This document shows positions 50,473-59,666 of a stretch of DNA of 63,309 bases, in pieces. This DNA comes from Lachnospiraceae bacterium (GTDB taxonomy: Bacteria > Bacillota > Clostridia > Lachnospirales > Lachnospiraceae): NCBI GenBank assembly GCA_017513005.1, contig JAFWDM010000124.1:1-63309 (forward strand). The letters run 5' to 3'. The notes under the pieces were generated by a model. The model saw only the letters and a list, made by a program, of their open reading frames with translations, had not been told where the DNA came from and made no database searches. How positions within the stretch are numbered: the first letter of the stretch is position 1; each line of letters starts with the position of its first letter. A program made the translations under genes and the position numbers.

Positions 50473-51819
50473 TCACAGATTCGCATCCACAAGCCCGATC
50501 CTGCTCTCCTGGATCTTTCTGTAGAGGGTGGACCGGTTGATGCCCAGGACCTCCGCCGCCTTTTTGACAGACCCCATCTGCCGGATCGTCTTTTCGATCA
50601 GTATATGGTCGACCATCTTATAGGCTTCGTCCAGCGTGACAAATCCGTCAAACTCCAGGCTTGTCTTCCGCAGGCTGCTCTGCACGGCGTCGATACTTGT
50701 CGCCAGCCGGAAATCCTCCGCGGTCAGCTCCTCCCTGTCCGCGGAGATCACGAGCCTCTCCATGATATTGCGGAGCTCGCGCACGTTTCCCGGCCATGTG
50801 CCGGTGCGGATCATCTCGCGCACTTCCTTCGTCAGGACCGTATACTTCATATAGCGCTTATTGAAGTAGTCAATAAAGGACTCTGCGAGGAGCTCCGCAT
50901 CCTCCCCCCGCTGGCGCAGGGGCGGGATCTGGATCGGAAAAACGCAGAGCCGGTAATACAGATCCTGCCTGAAATAATTCTCATCGTGCAGCTGCGCAAG
51001 CGTCAGGTTGGTGGCGGAGATATACCGCACATCCAGATCGATCTCCCGGACGCCTCCCACCCGCATCAGCTTGTTTTCCTGGATGACGCGCAGCAGCTTC
51101 GTCTGCAGGTATTTGGGCATCGTCCCGATCTCGTCCAGAAAGACCGTTCCGCCGTTCGCCGCCTCCAGCAGTCCCTTTTTGCCGCCCTTGCGCGCGCCGG
51201 TAAAGGCGCCGTCCTCGTAACCGAAAAGCTCCGTCTCCATAAGTTCGCCCGGGATCGCGCCGCAGTTGATAGCGATGCAGGGCTTATCCGCCCGCCTGCT
51301 GTTTTTATAGATCGCCCGTGCCACGACCTCCTTTCCCGTGCCCGATTCCCCGGTGATCATGACCGGCACCTCCGTGCCCGCCGCCTGCAGGATCTGCCTG
51401 CGGATCCGCCTGACCGCCTCACTTCTGCCGATCAGTTCTTCATCCGCCGTCCTCTCCAGATGTTCCACATGGCCGTTGTACATCCGGATGAGATAGCTCA
51501 TATCCCGCCCCGTGAGGACCCCGCCCGTGAAATTCCCCTGTTCGTCATACGTGGGCTTTCCCGTATACGAGATCAGTCTGCCGTTGGTATACAGCACATT
51601 GTTGAAGACCGTCTCACGCCGCTGGATCATCTCTTCGATCGTCAGGATCCCCTCCGTATAGTTCTCCTGCTTCAGGAACCTGACATTTTTCCCTATCATC
51701 TCTTCTCTGGAGACAGGCAGCCAGTCATCGATCTTCGCATTTCCCATCGTGATGGTTCCCGATGCGTCAAAAACCAGCACGATCTCATCCACCATATCTA
51801 TCAGATTCTGGATATCCAT
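50473..51819 (-). CDS. Sigma-54-dependent transcriptional activator (PAS-AAA-Fis type)
   Basis: A 448-aa bacterial enhancer-binding protein. Residues 1-115 are a PAS domain (D-E-I-V-L-V-F-D-A-S-G-T-I-T, G-K-P-T-Y-D-E-Q-G-N). The AAA domain from about 133 has Walker A GESGTGKE, the sigma-54 contacting GAFTGA and Walker B G-T-V-F-L-D-E-I-G. The C-terminal Fis helix-turn-helix reads V-L-G-I-N-R-S-T-L-Y-R-K-I. Its upstream neighbour, a CoA-transferase, carries a sigma-54 promoter and rpoN lies 10 kb further. Confidence 0.93.
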   Translation of the reverse strand: MDIQNLIDMVDEIVLVFDASGTITMGNAKIDDWLPVSREEMIGKNVRFLKQENYTEGILTIEEMIQRRETVFNNVLYTNGRLISYTGKPTYDEQGNFTGGVLTGRDMSYLIRMYNGHVEHLERTADEELIGRSEAVRRIRRQILQAAGTEVPVMITGESGTGKEVVARAIYKNSRRADKPCIAINCGAIPGELMETELFGYEDGAFTGARKGGKKGLLEAANGGTVFLDEIGTMPKYLQTKLLRVIQENKLMRVGGVREIDLDVRYISATNLTLAQLHDENYFRQDLYYRLCVFPIQIPPLRQRGEDAELLAESFIDYFNKRYMKYTVLTKEVREMIRTGTWPGNVRELRNIMERLVISADREELTAEDFRLATSIDAVQSSLRKTSLEFDGFVTLDEAYKMVDHILIEKTIRQMGSVKKAAEVLGINRSTLYRKIQESRIGLVDANL

Positions 51820-52187
51820 ATTCCTGTCCTCGACTTAAAGTGATCCATTCCAAGGTTCCGTTAAAATTCAAGACCCGCTTCCGGATCCCCTGACGGGGGA
51901 CCGTGACGATCCCCCGCTGCAGCACATACGGGGCCTATGACGATCTCCCCTGCTGCCGCACATATGCGGATCCCGTGTCCGTCATACCGGAAAGTGCACG
52001 GCGCAATGCAGCATCCTTTCCCCCTGAAAAATCCCCGAAGGATCTGCATGCGCCGGCACCACCCTGCCCGCCGTCTCCGGACCAATGCCCGGCAGTTTTC
52101 CCGTCATATCCGCCCTGTCCGGACAGCCGCCTGTTCCAGAGCGCCCCGGGCCGGTCTTTTCCACCGGCCGGGACGCCCCCGGCAGCC
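51820..52187. other. Gap with short direct repeats between the CoA-transferase and the activator
   Basis: Two related units of about 34 bases (TGACGATCCCCCGCTGC... and TGACGATCTCCCCTGCTGC...) at 51904 and 51938, plus other CCGTGAC/CCGGATCC fragments. No gene seen; a 74-aa frame here only translates the repeats. Confidence 0.5.
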
Positions 52188-53414
52188 TCAGCCGACCTCT
52201 TCCACCAGTGCGCCGGATGCCTTCAGCGCATCGATCTTCCAGTCAGCATACCCGAGACTTCTCAGGATCTCCCTGGTATCCTCTCCCTTCATGGGAGCCC
52301 GGCCCCTGCCGCTCTCCTCAGGAATAGAGGGGCGCTCCGTAAAGAAGATCGGCGTGCGGACATAGTAGAGGTTTTTCCCGTCCCGCTGCTGTTTTTTGAA
52401 AATATAGTCGTTTGCCCATGCCTGCTCATCCCGGACGACTTCCTCCGCTGTCTGGACGATCTCGAAGGGGATGTCCGCCTCGGTCAGGCGCTCATTCCAC
52501 TCCTCCAGTCCTCTGGCCGCAAAAACGGGTTCAAGCTCCGCGACCATGACCTCGATGTTCCGGAGCATCGCCTCATAGGTATTGAACCGCTCGTCCGTCA
52601 GCAGAAAGTCCGCGTCGAGCGCCTTTGCCAGGCGGGGGAGCTGAGTATAATCCAGCATAGCCAGCTGCAGGAACCTGCCTTCTTTAGTCCTGTAGGTCGT
52701 CGCGACGGCGCTGTTTGTGTGCTTTCTGGAGGCCGGCAGTTCATTGCCGTACTCGACGGCGCCCATCATCCAGCTGATCCCGTAGATCGCGGTGTCGTAC
52801 AGACTCACTGTCACCCGTTCGCCCTCCCCGGTCCTGCTCTGGTTGTACAGCGCCGCCAGGATGCCTGCCGTCAGCGCCAGGCCGGCATAATTGTCGCCGA
52901 ACCCCGAGACGGGGACGGCCGGAGAGGTCCCCTTCTCCATCACGGAACTGGCGACCCCGCCCCTGGAGAAAAATGCCGTGTAGTCGAAGCCGGGCTTATC
53001 CTTCAGCGGTCCCTTCTCCCCGTAGCCCAGGATCGAGGCATGGATCAGCCTCGGGAATTCCTTATGCAGGGTCTCGTAGTCCAGTCCCATTTTTTTCAGG
53101 GCCTGGACCCGGTTGTTCGTCAGGAAAATATCCGCTGTAGCCAGAAGTTTTTTCAGGATCTCCATTGCCTCGGGATTCTTCAGGTTGAGGCAGAGTCCCT
53201 TTTTCAGAAAGTTCATCACATCATAGCCTGTGTAATATCCCTCCTCCTCATAGGCAGGATAATTACAGCTGACGGAAAAGGGCTTGAACCCGTCGCCTCT
53301 CGGCGGCTCGATCTTGATGACCTCCGCCCCCATCCCGGCCAGGATCCGCCCGGCGGAGGGTGCCGCGATAAATGTGGTCAGGTCTACTACTCTTACTCCT
53401 TCCAGTTGTGCCAT
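52188..53414 (-). CDS. Family III CoA-transferase (CaiB/BaiF type)
   Basis: A 408-aa enzyme. It opens with L-E-G-V-R-V-V-D-L-T-T-F-I-A-A-P and carries the CoA-binding pattern G-M-G-A-E-V-I-K-I-E-P-P-R-G-D and a centre of K-P-G-F-D-Y-T-A-F-F-S-R-G-G with the family's catalytic Asp in F-D. It moves CoA between carboxylic acids; the substrate is not readable. I chose the ATG at 53414 (AAAGGAG at 9 bases) over 53519, because the sigma-54 promoter ends at 53503 and the upstream part would lie before transcription. Confidence 0.9.
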   Translation of the reverse strand: MAQLEGVRVVDLTTFIAAPSAGRILAGMGAEVIKIEPPRGDGFKPFSVSCNYPAYEEEGYYTGYDVMNFLKKGLCLNLKNPEAMEILKKLLATADIFLTNNRVQALKKMGLDYETLHKEFPRLIHASILGYGEKGPLKDKPGFDYTAFFSRGGVASSVMEKGTSPAVPVSGFGDNYAGLALTAGILAALYNQSRTGEGERVTVSLYDTAIYGISWMMGAVEYGNELPASRKHTNSAVATTYRTKEGRFLQLAMLDYTQLPRLAKALDADFLLTDERFNTYEAMLRNIEVMVAELEPVFAARGLEEWNERLTEADIPFEIVQTAEEVVRDEQAWANDYIFKKQQRDGKNLYYVRTPIFFTERPSIPEESGRGRAPMKGEDTREILRSLGYADWKIDALKASGALVEEVG

Positions 53415-53502
53415 ATCGTTCATCTCCTTTTCAACTTTTTGCTGTCCCGGCGTATACCGCCCGGAACAGAACCACCTGTAACAAACGCACAGCTGATTTA
53501 AC

Positions 53503-53519
53503 AGCAACTTTCGTGCCAA
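53503..53519 (-). promoter_or_regulatory. Sigma-54 promoter of the CoA-transferase gene
   Basis: On the minus strand, TTGGCAC (53513-53519) then GAAAG and TTGCT (53503-53507), so GG and GC are separated by exactly ten bases, the sigma-54 standard. The start of transcription would be near 53492. Confidence 0.9.
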
Positions 53520-53674
53520 ACTGTCGAAAAGGAAAAAATGCCGTATTTATGCCCCCTTCCGGGCCGGACTTCCTCCGCGGGCGTCCCGAAAATGCATCCG
53601 GTGTCGCATTTACAGGACAGAGGCGGCCGGGCATGCAGCAACCCACTCCATCCTCATGTTGGAGCAGGTCCCAG

Positions 53675-53718
53675 GCCCTTTCACCCACGGCAAGCATGCT
53701 TGCCGTGGGTGAAAGGGC
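53675..53718. promoter_or_regulatory. 44-bp perfect palindrome between the CoA-transferase and pgi
   Basis: GCCCTTTCACCCACGGCAAG, CATG, and the exact complement. Its centre is about 180 bases before the -24 element, a normal distance for an activator-binding site, and about 85 bases before the pgi -35. A plus-strand terminator is possible (GGGCTTTT) but nothing converges on it. Confidence 0.6.
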
Positions 53719-53780
53719 TTTTGACCCTGCTATCTATTCATATAAAATCATATAAAAAAGCCTCGTCAGTGCCGAAAAAC

Positions 53781-53810
53781 TGGACAATATACACAAGAAT
53801 ACTCTATAAT
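53781..53810 (+). promoter_or_regulatory. Sigma-A promoter of pgi
   Basis: TGGACA (53781-53786), 18 bases, perfect TATAAT (53805-53810). Confidence 0.75.
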
Positions 53811-53932
53811 TATCTTTACATGTTTTTCATGCGGTAAACATTTTGATGTTTTATCGTCATGATCAGCGGCAGGACCTGATCATAAAATCATTAATCATTT
53901 CACACCCTTATAGATAAAGGAGGATTTTCAGA

Positions 53933-55516
53933 ATGATCGACTGGAAAAACCTTGACAAACTGGCTGCCTATGACAAATTTCTCGCTCTGAAAGGCAGAGT
54001 GAATCTCGCGGAAGCCATGAGCGGCGAAAACGGCGCTGTCCGCGTCGCAAAATACAGTGTTCCCATGGCCTGCGGAATGAAATACAATTTCGCGGCAAAG
54101 GCTGTCGACGACGACGTGCTCTCTGTCCTGGCGGACCTGGCAAAGGAGCAGCAGCTGATCGCCAAGTATCAGGAACTGCTGGACGGTGCCATGGTCAACA
54201 CCGGTGAGAAGCGCCTGGTTCTCCATCAACTCTGCCGCGGTCAGCTGGGCAAAGATGTCCTGGCGGACGGCGTGAACAAGCGCGATTTCTATGTGTCCCA
54301 GCAGAATAAGGTCGCAGCCTTCGCGAACAAAGTGCACGCGGGCGAGATCACAAACGCGGACGGTGAGAAATTCACCACGGTCGTCCAGATCGGCATCGGC
54401 GGCAGTGACCTGGGTCCCCGCGCGGTCTACATCGCGCTCGAAAACTGGGCGAGACAGAACGATACGCTGAAGATGGAGGCGCGTTTTATCAGCAACGTCG
54501 ACCCCGACGATGCGGCGGCGGTCCTGAAGTCCGTCGATATCCCCCACTCCCTCTTCATCGTCGTCTCCAAGTCCGGGACGACCCTGGAGACCCTGACCAA
54601 CGAGTCCTTCGTCAGGAACGCGCTCCGCGAAGCCGGCGTGGATCCCTCCAAGCACATGCTGGCCGTTACCAGCGAGACCTCCCCCATGGCATCCAGTACC
54701 GATTACCTGGCAGCCTTCTTCATGGATGATTACATCGGCGGCCGCTACTCCGCCTCCTCCTGCGTGGGCGGCGCGGTCCTCTCCCTCGCCTTCGGGCCGG
54801 ATATCTTCGCGCGCTTCCTCAACGGCGCCGCAGAAACCGACAAGGCATCCCTGAACCCCGACATCATGCAGAACGCCGCTCTGCTCGACGCCCTGATCGG
54901 CGTCTACGAGCGCAACGTCCTGGGCTATATGTGCACCGCTGTCCTGCCCTATTCACAGGCACTCAGCCGCTTCCCGGCCCACCTGCAGCAGCTCGACATG
55001 GAGTCCAACGGCAAGACCGTCAACCGCTTCGGCGAACCCGTCAGCTACCTGACCGGACCCGTCCTCTTCGGTGAGCCTGGCACCAACGGCCAGCACTCCT
55101 TCTACCAGCTCCTGCACCAGGGTGCAAACATCGTCCCCATGCAGTTCATAGGTTTCAAGAACAGCCAGATCGGCATGGACATCGACATCCAGGGCAGCAC
55201 CAGCCAGAAAAAGCTCTGCGCGAACGTCGTCGCCCAGATCATGGCTTTTGCCTGCGGCAAAGAAGACGAAGATCCCAACAAGGCTTTCGCCGGCAGCCGT
55301 CCCTCCAGTATCATCATCGCCGACCAGCTCAACCCCGAGAGCCTGGGCGCCCTGCTCGCCCACTTCGAGAACAAGGTCATGTTCCAGGGCTTTCTCTGGA
55401 ACGTTAACAGCTTCGATCAGGAAGGCGTCCAGCTCGGCAAGCTTCTCGCCAAACGGGTCCTGGCCCACGAGACGGACGGCGGCCTGAAGGCACTCGCCGA
55501 CCTCTTTGAAATCTGA
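53933..55516 (+). CDS. pgi: Glucose-6-phosphate isomerase
   Basis: A 527-aa enzyme of glycolysis interconverting glucose 6-phosphate and fructose 6-phosphate. It shows G-G-S-D-L-G-P, the S-K-S-G-T-T-L-E-T-L substrate loop (about 204-213), G-E-P-G-T-N-G-Q-H-S-F and the C-terminal K-V-M-F-Q-G-F-L-W-N-V-N-S-F-D-Q-x-G-V-Q-L-G-K signature. The ribosome site is TAAAGGAGGATTTTC. The promoter is 150 bases upstream. Confidence 0.97.
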   Translation: MIDWKNLDKLAAYDKFLALKGRVNLAEAMSGENGAVRVAKYSVPMACGMKYNFAAKAVDDDVLSVLADLAKEQQLIAKYQELLDGAMVNTGEKRLVLHQLCRGQLGKDVLADGVNKRDFYVSQQNKVAAFANKVHAGEITNADGEKFTTVVQIGIGGSDLGPRAVYIALENWARQNDTLKMEARFISNVDPDDAAAVLKSVDIPHSLFIVVSKSGTTLETLTNESFVRNALREAGVDPSKHMLAVTSETSPMASSTDYLAAFFMDDYIGGRYSASSCVGGAVLSLAFGPDIFARFLNGAAETDKASLNPDIMQNAALLDALIGVYERNVLGYMCTAVLPYSQALSRFPAHLQQLDMESNGKTVNRFGEPVSYLTGPVLFGEPGTNGQHSFYQLLHQGANIVPMQFIGFKNSQIGMDIDIQGSTSQKKLCANVVAQIMAFACGKEDEDPNKAFAGSRPSSIIIADQLNPESLGALLAHFENKVMFQGFLWNVNSFDQEGVQLGKLLAKRVLAHETDGGLKALADLFEI

Positions 55517-55551
55517 TCGATCCGGGATATCTGAATGATCCGGGCCTGCCC

Positions 55552-55635
55552 CCGGGGGACACCCCCGGCGACATGCAGGACGAAACGGCAGACTGTGTCT
55601 GAAAACCCTGCACCGGGGGACAGTCCCCGGTGCAG
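55552..55635. other. Two hairpins after pgi
   Basis: CCGGGGG-ACA-CCCCCGG (55552-55568) and CTGCACCGGGG / CCCCGGTGCAG (55608-55635) stand between the pgi stop and its terminator; three consecutive hairpins in the 3' region are unusual. Confidence 0.55.
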
Positions 55636-55641
55636 CACATA

Positions 55642-55689
55642 AGACAAAAACCCGCAGGGTCTGTATACGATCCTGCGGGCTTTTTGTCT
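55642..55689. terminator. Bidirectional terminator between pgi and the isochorismatase gene
   Basis: AGACAAAAACCCGCAGG pairs with CCTGCGGG-C-TTTTTGTCT. The T tract on the plus strand and the A tract on the minus strand make it active both ways. Confidence 0.92.
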
Positions 55690-55722
55690 CATCCTGTATC
55701 CTGTATCGCTGTCCTCGCGATC

Positions 55723-56274
55723 TTATTTCACGATCTTGGAGATCGCCCGGAATTTCGGGTTTTTGGAATCGAGAGTAAGCTCAAAGAGGAGTGCCTCTGC
55801 CGTCGTGAGGAGGATTCCCTCCTGCATGGCGCGCTTGAGTGCCATCTTCAGATCGGATTTTTTGCGGGAAGCGATGGCATCCGTCACAAGCACAGGCTGG
55901 AAGCCCAGCTCCTTGAGGTCGATGCAGGTCTGAAGCACACAGACATGTGCCTCGGTGCCGCACACGATCACGTTCTTATATCCTTTTTCCTTATTCTCCG
56001 TCAGGGCGCCGAGAATGCCTTCATCCTTTGCGCAGCTGAACGTGCTCTTGTCATAGTATTTATCCGTCCCTGCCGCCTCGAAGACTGCCGGTACGCTCAT
56101 GCCGAGCCCCTTCGTATACTGCTGGGAGATCACCATAGGGATCTCCAGTTCACGGAGACCGTTGATCATCATCAGCGCACGCTCCTCGCAGTCCCTGCGG
56201 TTAAACATGGCGGGAAGCAGCTTCTCCTGCAGGTCGACGATCATGCACTGTGTATTTTCGGGTAAAAGTCGCAT
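55723..56274 (-). CDS. Isochorismatase-family hydrolase
   Basis: A 183-aa hydrolase. It shows the D-L-Q (about 14) and K (S-K-x-T-F-S-C) positions and the catalytic C in C-G-T-E-A-H-V-C-V (about 103-111), typical of the cysteine hydrolase fold (YcaC/nicotinamidase group). I chose the ATG at 56274 with the TTCGGAAAGGAG site. A strong sigma-A promoter lies 65 bases upstream. Substrate unknown. Confidence 0.85.
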   Translation of the reverse strand: MRLLPENTQCMIVDLQEKLLPAMFNRRDCEERALMMINGLRELEIPMVISQQYTKGLGMSVPAVFEAAGTDKYYDKSTFSCAKDEGILGALTENKEKGYKNVIVCGTEAHVCVLQTCIDLKELGFQPVLVTDAIASRKKSDLKMALKRAMQEGILLTTAEALLFELTLDSKNPKFRAISKIVK

Positions 56275-56336
56275 CTGTATTCTCCTTTCCGAATCCTGAT
56301 GAAAATTGAATTCTGTCATATCCGTCGCTCTTTATT

Positions 56337-56365
56337 ATCATAGGGTATTGTCTAATTTCTGTCAA
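56337..56365 (-). promoter_or_regulatory. Sigma-A promoter of the isochorismatase gene
   Basis: Minus strand: perfect TTGACA (56360-56365), 17 bases, TATGAT (56337-56342). Confidence 0.75.
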
Positions 56366-56498
56366 TTGATTCAAAATGCCGCATTGCCTGTTTTTCCATG
56401 CCTTTTCCTGCATCCGGGGCTTCGCCGTTCCTTTTTCATGTCCCCCTGTGCATCAGGACTGGTGACTGTTTCCCTTCTCCCTTTGACACCACGTCCCC

Positions 56499-59400
56499 TC
56501 AGGCATCACTCTTCCCTGCCGCCTCCCGGGCGCCGATCAGGCTCTCAAGGGTCTCATACAGGTTCTCCGGCTCGACGGGCTTTGACAGGTGGGCATTGAG
56601 CCCCGCCTGGAGGCTGCGCTGGACATCCTCATCGAAGGCGTTGGCCGTCAGCGCGATGATGGGGATCTCCTTTGCGTCTGCGTGGTCCTCCATCGCGCGG
56701 ATGGCCCCGGCGGCTGTCAGACCGTCCATCTCCGGCATGCGCATGTCCATGAGAACCGCGTCATAGTATCCTGCGGGATGCGCGGCGAACATGTCAACTG
56801 CGATCCTGCCGTTTATGGCGTGTTCCACTTCTGTCTCCCGCACATTCAACAGCATGATGATGATCTCGGCATTGATCTGGACGTCCTCTGCCAGCAGGAT
56901 CCTGCGTCCCTTCAGATCCGCCCTGGGAGCCGGGCCCTCCGATGACGCCCGTCTGCGCTTCAGTGCCCTGTGGAATTCCTCCAGGACGCTCGCCGCAAAC
57001 AGAGGTTTGGCGATAAAGCTGTCGACGCCGGCCTGTGCCGCCTCCTCCTGGATCTCATCCCATCGGTAAGCCGTCAGGATAATGATCGCGGATTCGTCGC
57101 CTGTGACCTCCCGGATCCTGCGTGTCGTCTCGATCCCGTCCATCTGCGGCATCTGCCAGTCGACGAGGACCAGGTTGTAGGGTGTTCTCCGCGCATGATG
57201 CAGCTGCACCATTTCAACAGCTTCTTCACCGGATGCGGCGGTCTCCGCATTGATCCCGACCTTCCCCAGGACCAGCTTCGCATGCTCACAGGCGATCGGA
57301 TCATCGTCTACGACCAGTACATTCATCTCGTGGGGCGGGATCTCCAGTCCATCGTCATCCGCATCCTGTACATCGCAGTCCAGGAGCGTAACGGTCACGG
57401 TAAAAGTCGAGCCTTTCCCCTTTTCGCTCTCCACTTCGATCTTCCCATTCATCAGATCGACGATATTCTTTGTGATCGCCATCCCGAGGCCTGTGCTCCC
57501 GTACTTGTTGGTCGAGGACGAATCCTCCTGGCTGAAGGCATCGAAAATCCGCGGCAAAAAGTCCCTGTCCATCCCGATGCCGGTATCCCGGATCCGGAAG
57601 CGGAGCGTGGAACGGTTGTCAAACCTCGCTGTACATTCCACAGTAAATTCGACCTCTCCGCCCTCCGGCGTGAATTTCACTGCGTTGCTGAGGATGTTGA
57701 TCATGATCTGCCGCAGCTTCATGTCGTCCCCGATATAGTGATCGTCCACATGCCCGATGATCCGGCACTTATACTCCAGCCCCTTGTCGCGACACTGCCC
57801 GCTGACCATGGTGTTCACATGCTCCAGGAGGCCTGCGAGGGAAAACTCCTCGTTCTTGATCGTCATCCGTCCGGACTCGATCCGGCTCATATCCAGGATA
57901 TCATTGATGATATTCAAAAGGTGCTGCGCACTGCTGCCGATCTTCCGCAGATGCTCCCGCGTATTGTCGGAAAGTCCCGGATCGTTCAGAGCTATGCTGT
58001 CCAGACCGATGATGGCGTTCATCGGCGTGCGGATCTCATGGCTCATATTGGACAAAAAGGCGGTTTTTGCCCGGTTTGCCTCATTCGCAGCCGTCAATGC
58101 GTCACTGAGGGCCTGGTTCTTTGCCAGCGCCTCGTGCATCTCCTCATCGATGTCCGTAAATCCGACCCCCACCTGATGCACGGTATAATCCTCCCGGTCT
58201 TCCGCCATCCGCACGCCCGCCATGCGTAGCATCTCATAGGACTCCTGCCCCGCGCGCCGAACCAGATACCGGATCGTAAGGATCTTTTCCTTTCCCAGGC
58301 CTGCACGCACGGAAGCCGGCTCTACGAACTGCAGGAAAGCATCCCGGTAATTGTCCGCGACGTACCGCTGTGCATAGTCCCGGAATGCCGCAAGGTAGGC
58401 AAAGCGCTCTCCCTCCCGGCGGGCGCTCTCGATCCTTCCGTCCGCCCGTATGCATTCCGCCTCATCCGTGTCGAGATTGACGTAATAGACGCTTCGGTAA
58501 TCGGACGCCATCGCCGTGATCATGTTGTCCAGCTGGGTCCTCTTCCTTTCCTGCTCCAGAAGCCGCTCCTGCAGTGCGAGCCGCTGCTCCATCTCCTGCT
58601 GTCTGGCACGGTTCTCCGCATCCGCCGTCTCCTTTTCCAGCTGCAGCCGGGATGACCTGCGCATCTGCGAAAACAGGATGAGGAACATCCCGGACAGGAC
58701 TGCGACCGTCAGGATCAGCTGCAGGATGCTCCGCCGCATGATCCCGACGGAAATAGAACTGATCTGCCCATCGATGACGCTCTCCCGGATCAGATAGGTG
58801 AGCATCCAGTCCACCCCCTCCACCGGGACATAGAAGAGGTTCTCCTGGATCCCGTTGTAAGTGAAGGAGACAAGCCCCTCCCTGCCCCGGGCAAAGTCCG
58901 AAGTGATCTGCTCTACTGTGAACCCGTCCTCCATATCCGCATGCCGCAGGGCCTCCAGCAGGTTGTCCTCACTGGCCAGGCCGCCAAGGACCAGGTTGGT
59001 CAGCGCGACACCGTCGCTGGTATAAATATTACAGAAAGTGGACCCGTTGACATCCGACTGCATGGAGACGCCTTCCAGCATCCTGTCCATACCGATCTCC
59101 ACAAAGCATACCGTAAAGGTCTTCTCCTCAAACCGGACCGGTTCCTCCAGCGGCACGGCAATGACCACCTTCTTCTCTGCGCCGGAAGGATCCCGGACGG
59201 AGATCTGCGGCTCCGTGAGACTGTTGTAATCGATCCGGTAGGCCCCGGTATCCTCCTCTACCCCCGTGGAGGTGTAGATCCTTCCCTTTGTATCCACAAA
59301 AGCGAACTTCTCCAGACCGAAGAGCTGCTTCATCCGCGCCTGATACGCCTGCAGATGTGCCGGATCCTGCAGTTCCTCCACATCCATCAGTCCGACCGCC

Positions 59401-59624
59401 GTGTAGATGTTGTTGATCGTGCTCCTGAGATTATAGGCTACGACCTGCTCCCGCCGGCCTGCCAGCTCATCCAGATAGAACAGACTGACCGAATGGACCG
59501 CTTCCTGTGTTGAAGTGCGCGCACTCTGCCCCGACCAGATCGTACCCAGAATCAGGATCGACGCGATCAGCACACTGCCGATCGCAATCAGCCATCTCAG
59601 ATCGCCCTTTCTGTACAGTTCCAT
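56499..59624 (-). CDS. Hybrid sensor histidine kinase with two receiver domains
   Basis: A 1041-aa protein. Two membrane helices (about 11-33 and 300-322) enclose a periplasmic-type sensor domain. A coiled-coil helix and a poorly conserved PAS-like part (about 330-540) lead to the kinase: HisKA with N-M-S-H-E-I-R-T-P-M-N-A (about 530-540), N box, G-x-G motifs (R-D-T-G-I-G-M, G-S-T-G-L-G-M-A-I). Two receivers follow, the first with V-V-D-D-D and D in L-V-D-W-Q-M-P, the second with L-L-A-E-D and D in L-M-D-M-R-M-P. It is on the same strand as a SpoIIE-type phosphatase and rpoN, 42 bases after the phosphatase. Confidence 0.93.
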   Translation of the reverse strand: MELYRKGDLRWLIAIGSVLIASILILGTIWSGQSARTSTQEAVHSVSLFYLDELAGRREQVVAYNLRSTINNIYTAVGLMDVEELQDPAHLQAYQARMKQLFGLEKFAFVDTKGRIYTSTGVEEDTGAYRIDYNSLTEPQISVRDPSGAEKKVVIAVPLEEPVRFEEKTFTVCFVEIGMDRMLEGVSMQSDVNGSTFCNIYTSDGVALTNLVLGGLASEDNLLEALRHADMEDGFTVEQITSDFARGREGLVSFTYNGIQENLFYVPVEGVDWMLTYLIRESVIDGQISSISVGIMRRSILQLILTVAVLSGMFLILFSQMRRSSRLQLEKETADAENRARQQEMEQRLALQERLLEQERKRTQLDNMITAMASDYRSVYYVNLDTDEAECIRADGRIESARREGERFAYLAAFRDYAQRYVADNYRDAFLQFVEPASVRAGLGKEKILTIRYLVRRAGQESYEMLRMAGVRMAEDREDYTVHQVGVGFTDIDEEMHEALAKNQALSDALTAANEANRAKTAFLSNMSHEIRTPMNAIIGLDSIALNDPGLSDNTREHLRKIGSSAQHLLNIINDILDMSRIESGRMTIKNEEFSLAGLLEHVNTMVSGQCRDKGLEYKCRIIGHVDDHYIGDDMKLRQIMINILSNAVKFTPEGGEVEFTVECTARFDNRSTLRFRIRDTGIGMDRDFLPRIFDAFSQEDSSSTNKYGSTGLGMAITKNIVDLMNGKIEVESEKGKGSTFTVTVTLLDCDVQDADDDGLEIPPHEMNVLVVDDDPIACEHAKLVLGKVGINAETAASGEEAVEMVQLHHARRTPYNLVLVDWQMPQMDGIETTRRIREVTGDESAIIILTAYRWDEIQEEAAQAGVDSFIAKPLFAASVLEEFHRALKRRRASSEGPAPRADLKGRRILLAEDVQINAEIIIMLLNVRETEVEHAINGRIAVDMFAAHPAGYYDAVLMDMRMPEMDGLTAAGAIRAMEDHADAKEIPIIALTANAFDEDVQRSLQAGLNAHLSKPVEPENLYETLESLIGAREAAGKSDA

Positions 59625-59666
59625 TTCCAGCCCTCCGTTAAGTCCTTTCCGAATCAGTTTTCAGAC

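Noticed and set aside
51861-52085. 74-aa minus-strand frame between the activator and the CoA-transferase
   Set aside because: It only translates local DNA repeats and has no ribosome site.
53415-53519. N-terminal extension of the CoA-transferase
   Set aside because: It would begin inside the sigma-54 promoter, before the predicted transcription start.
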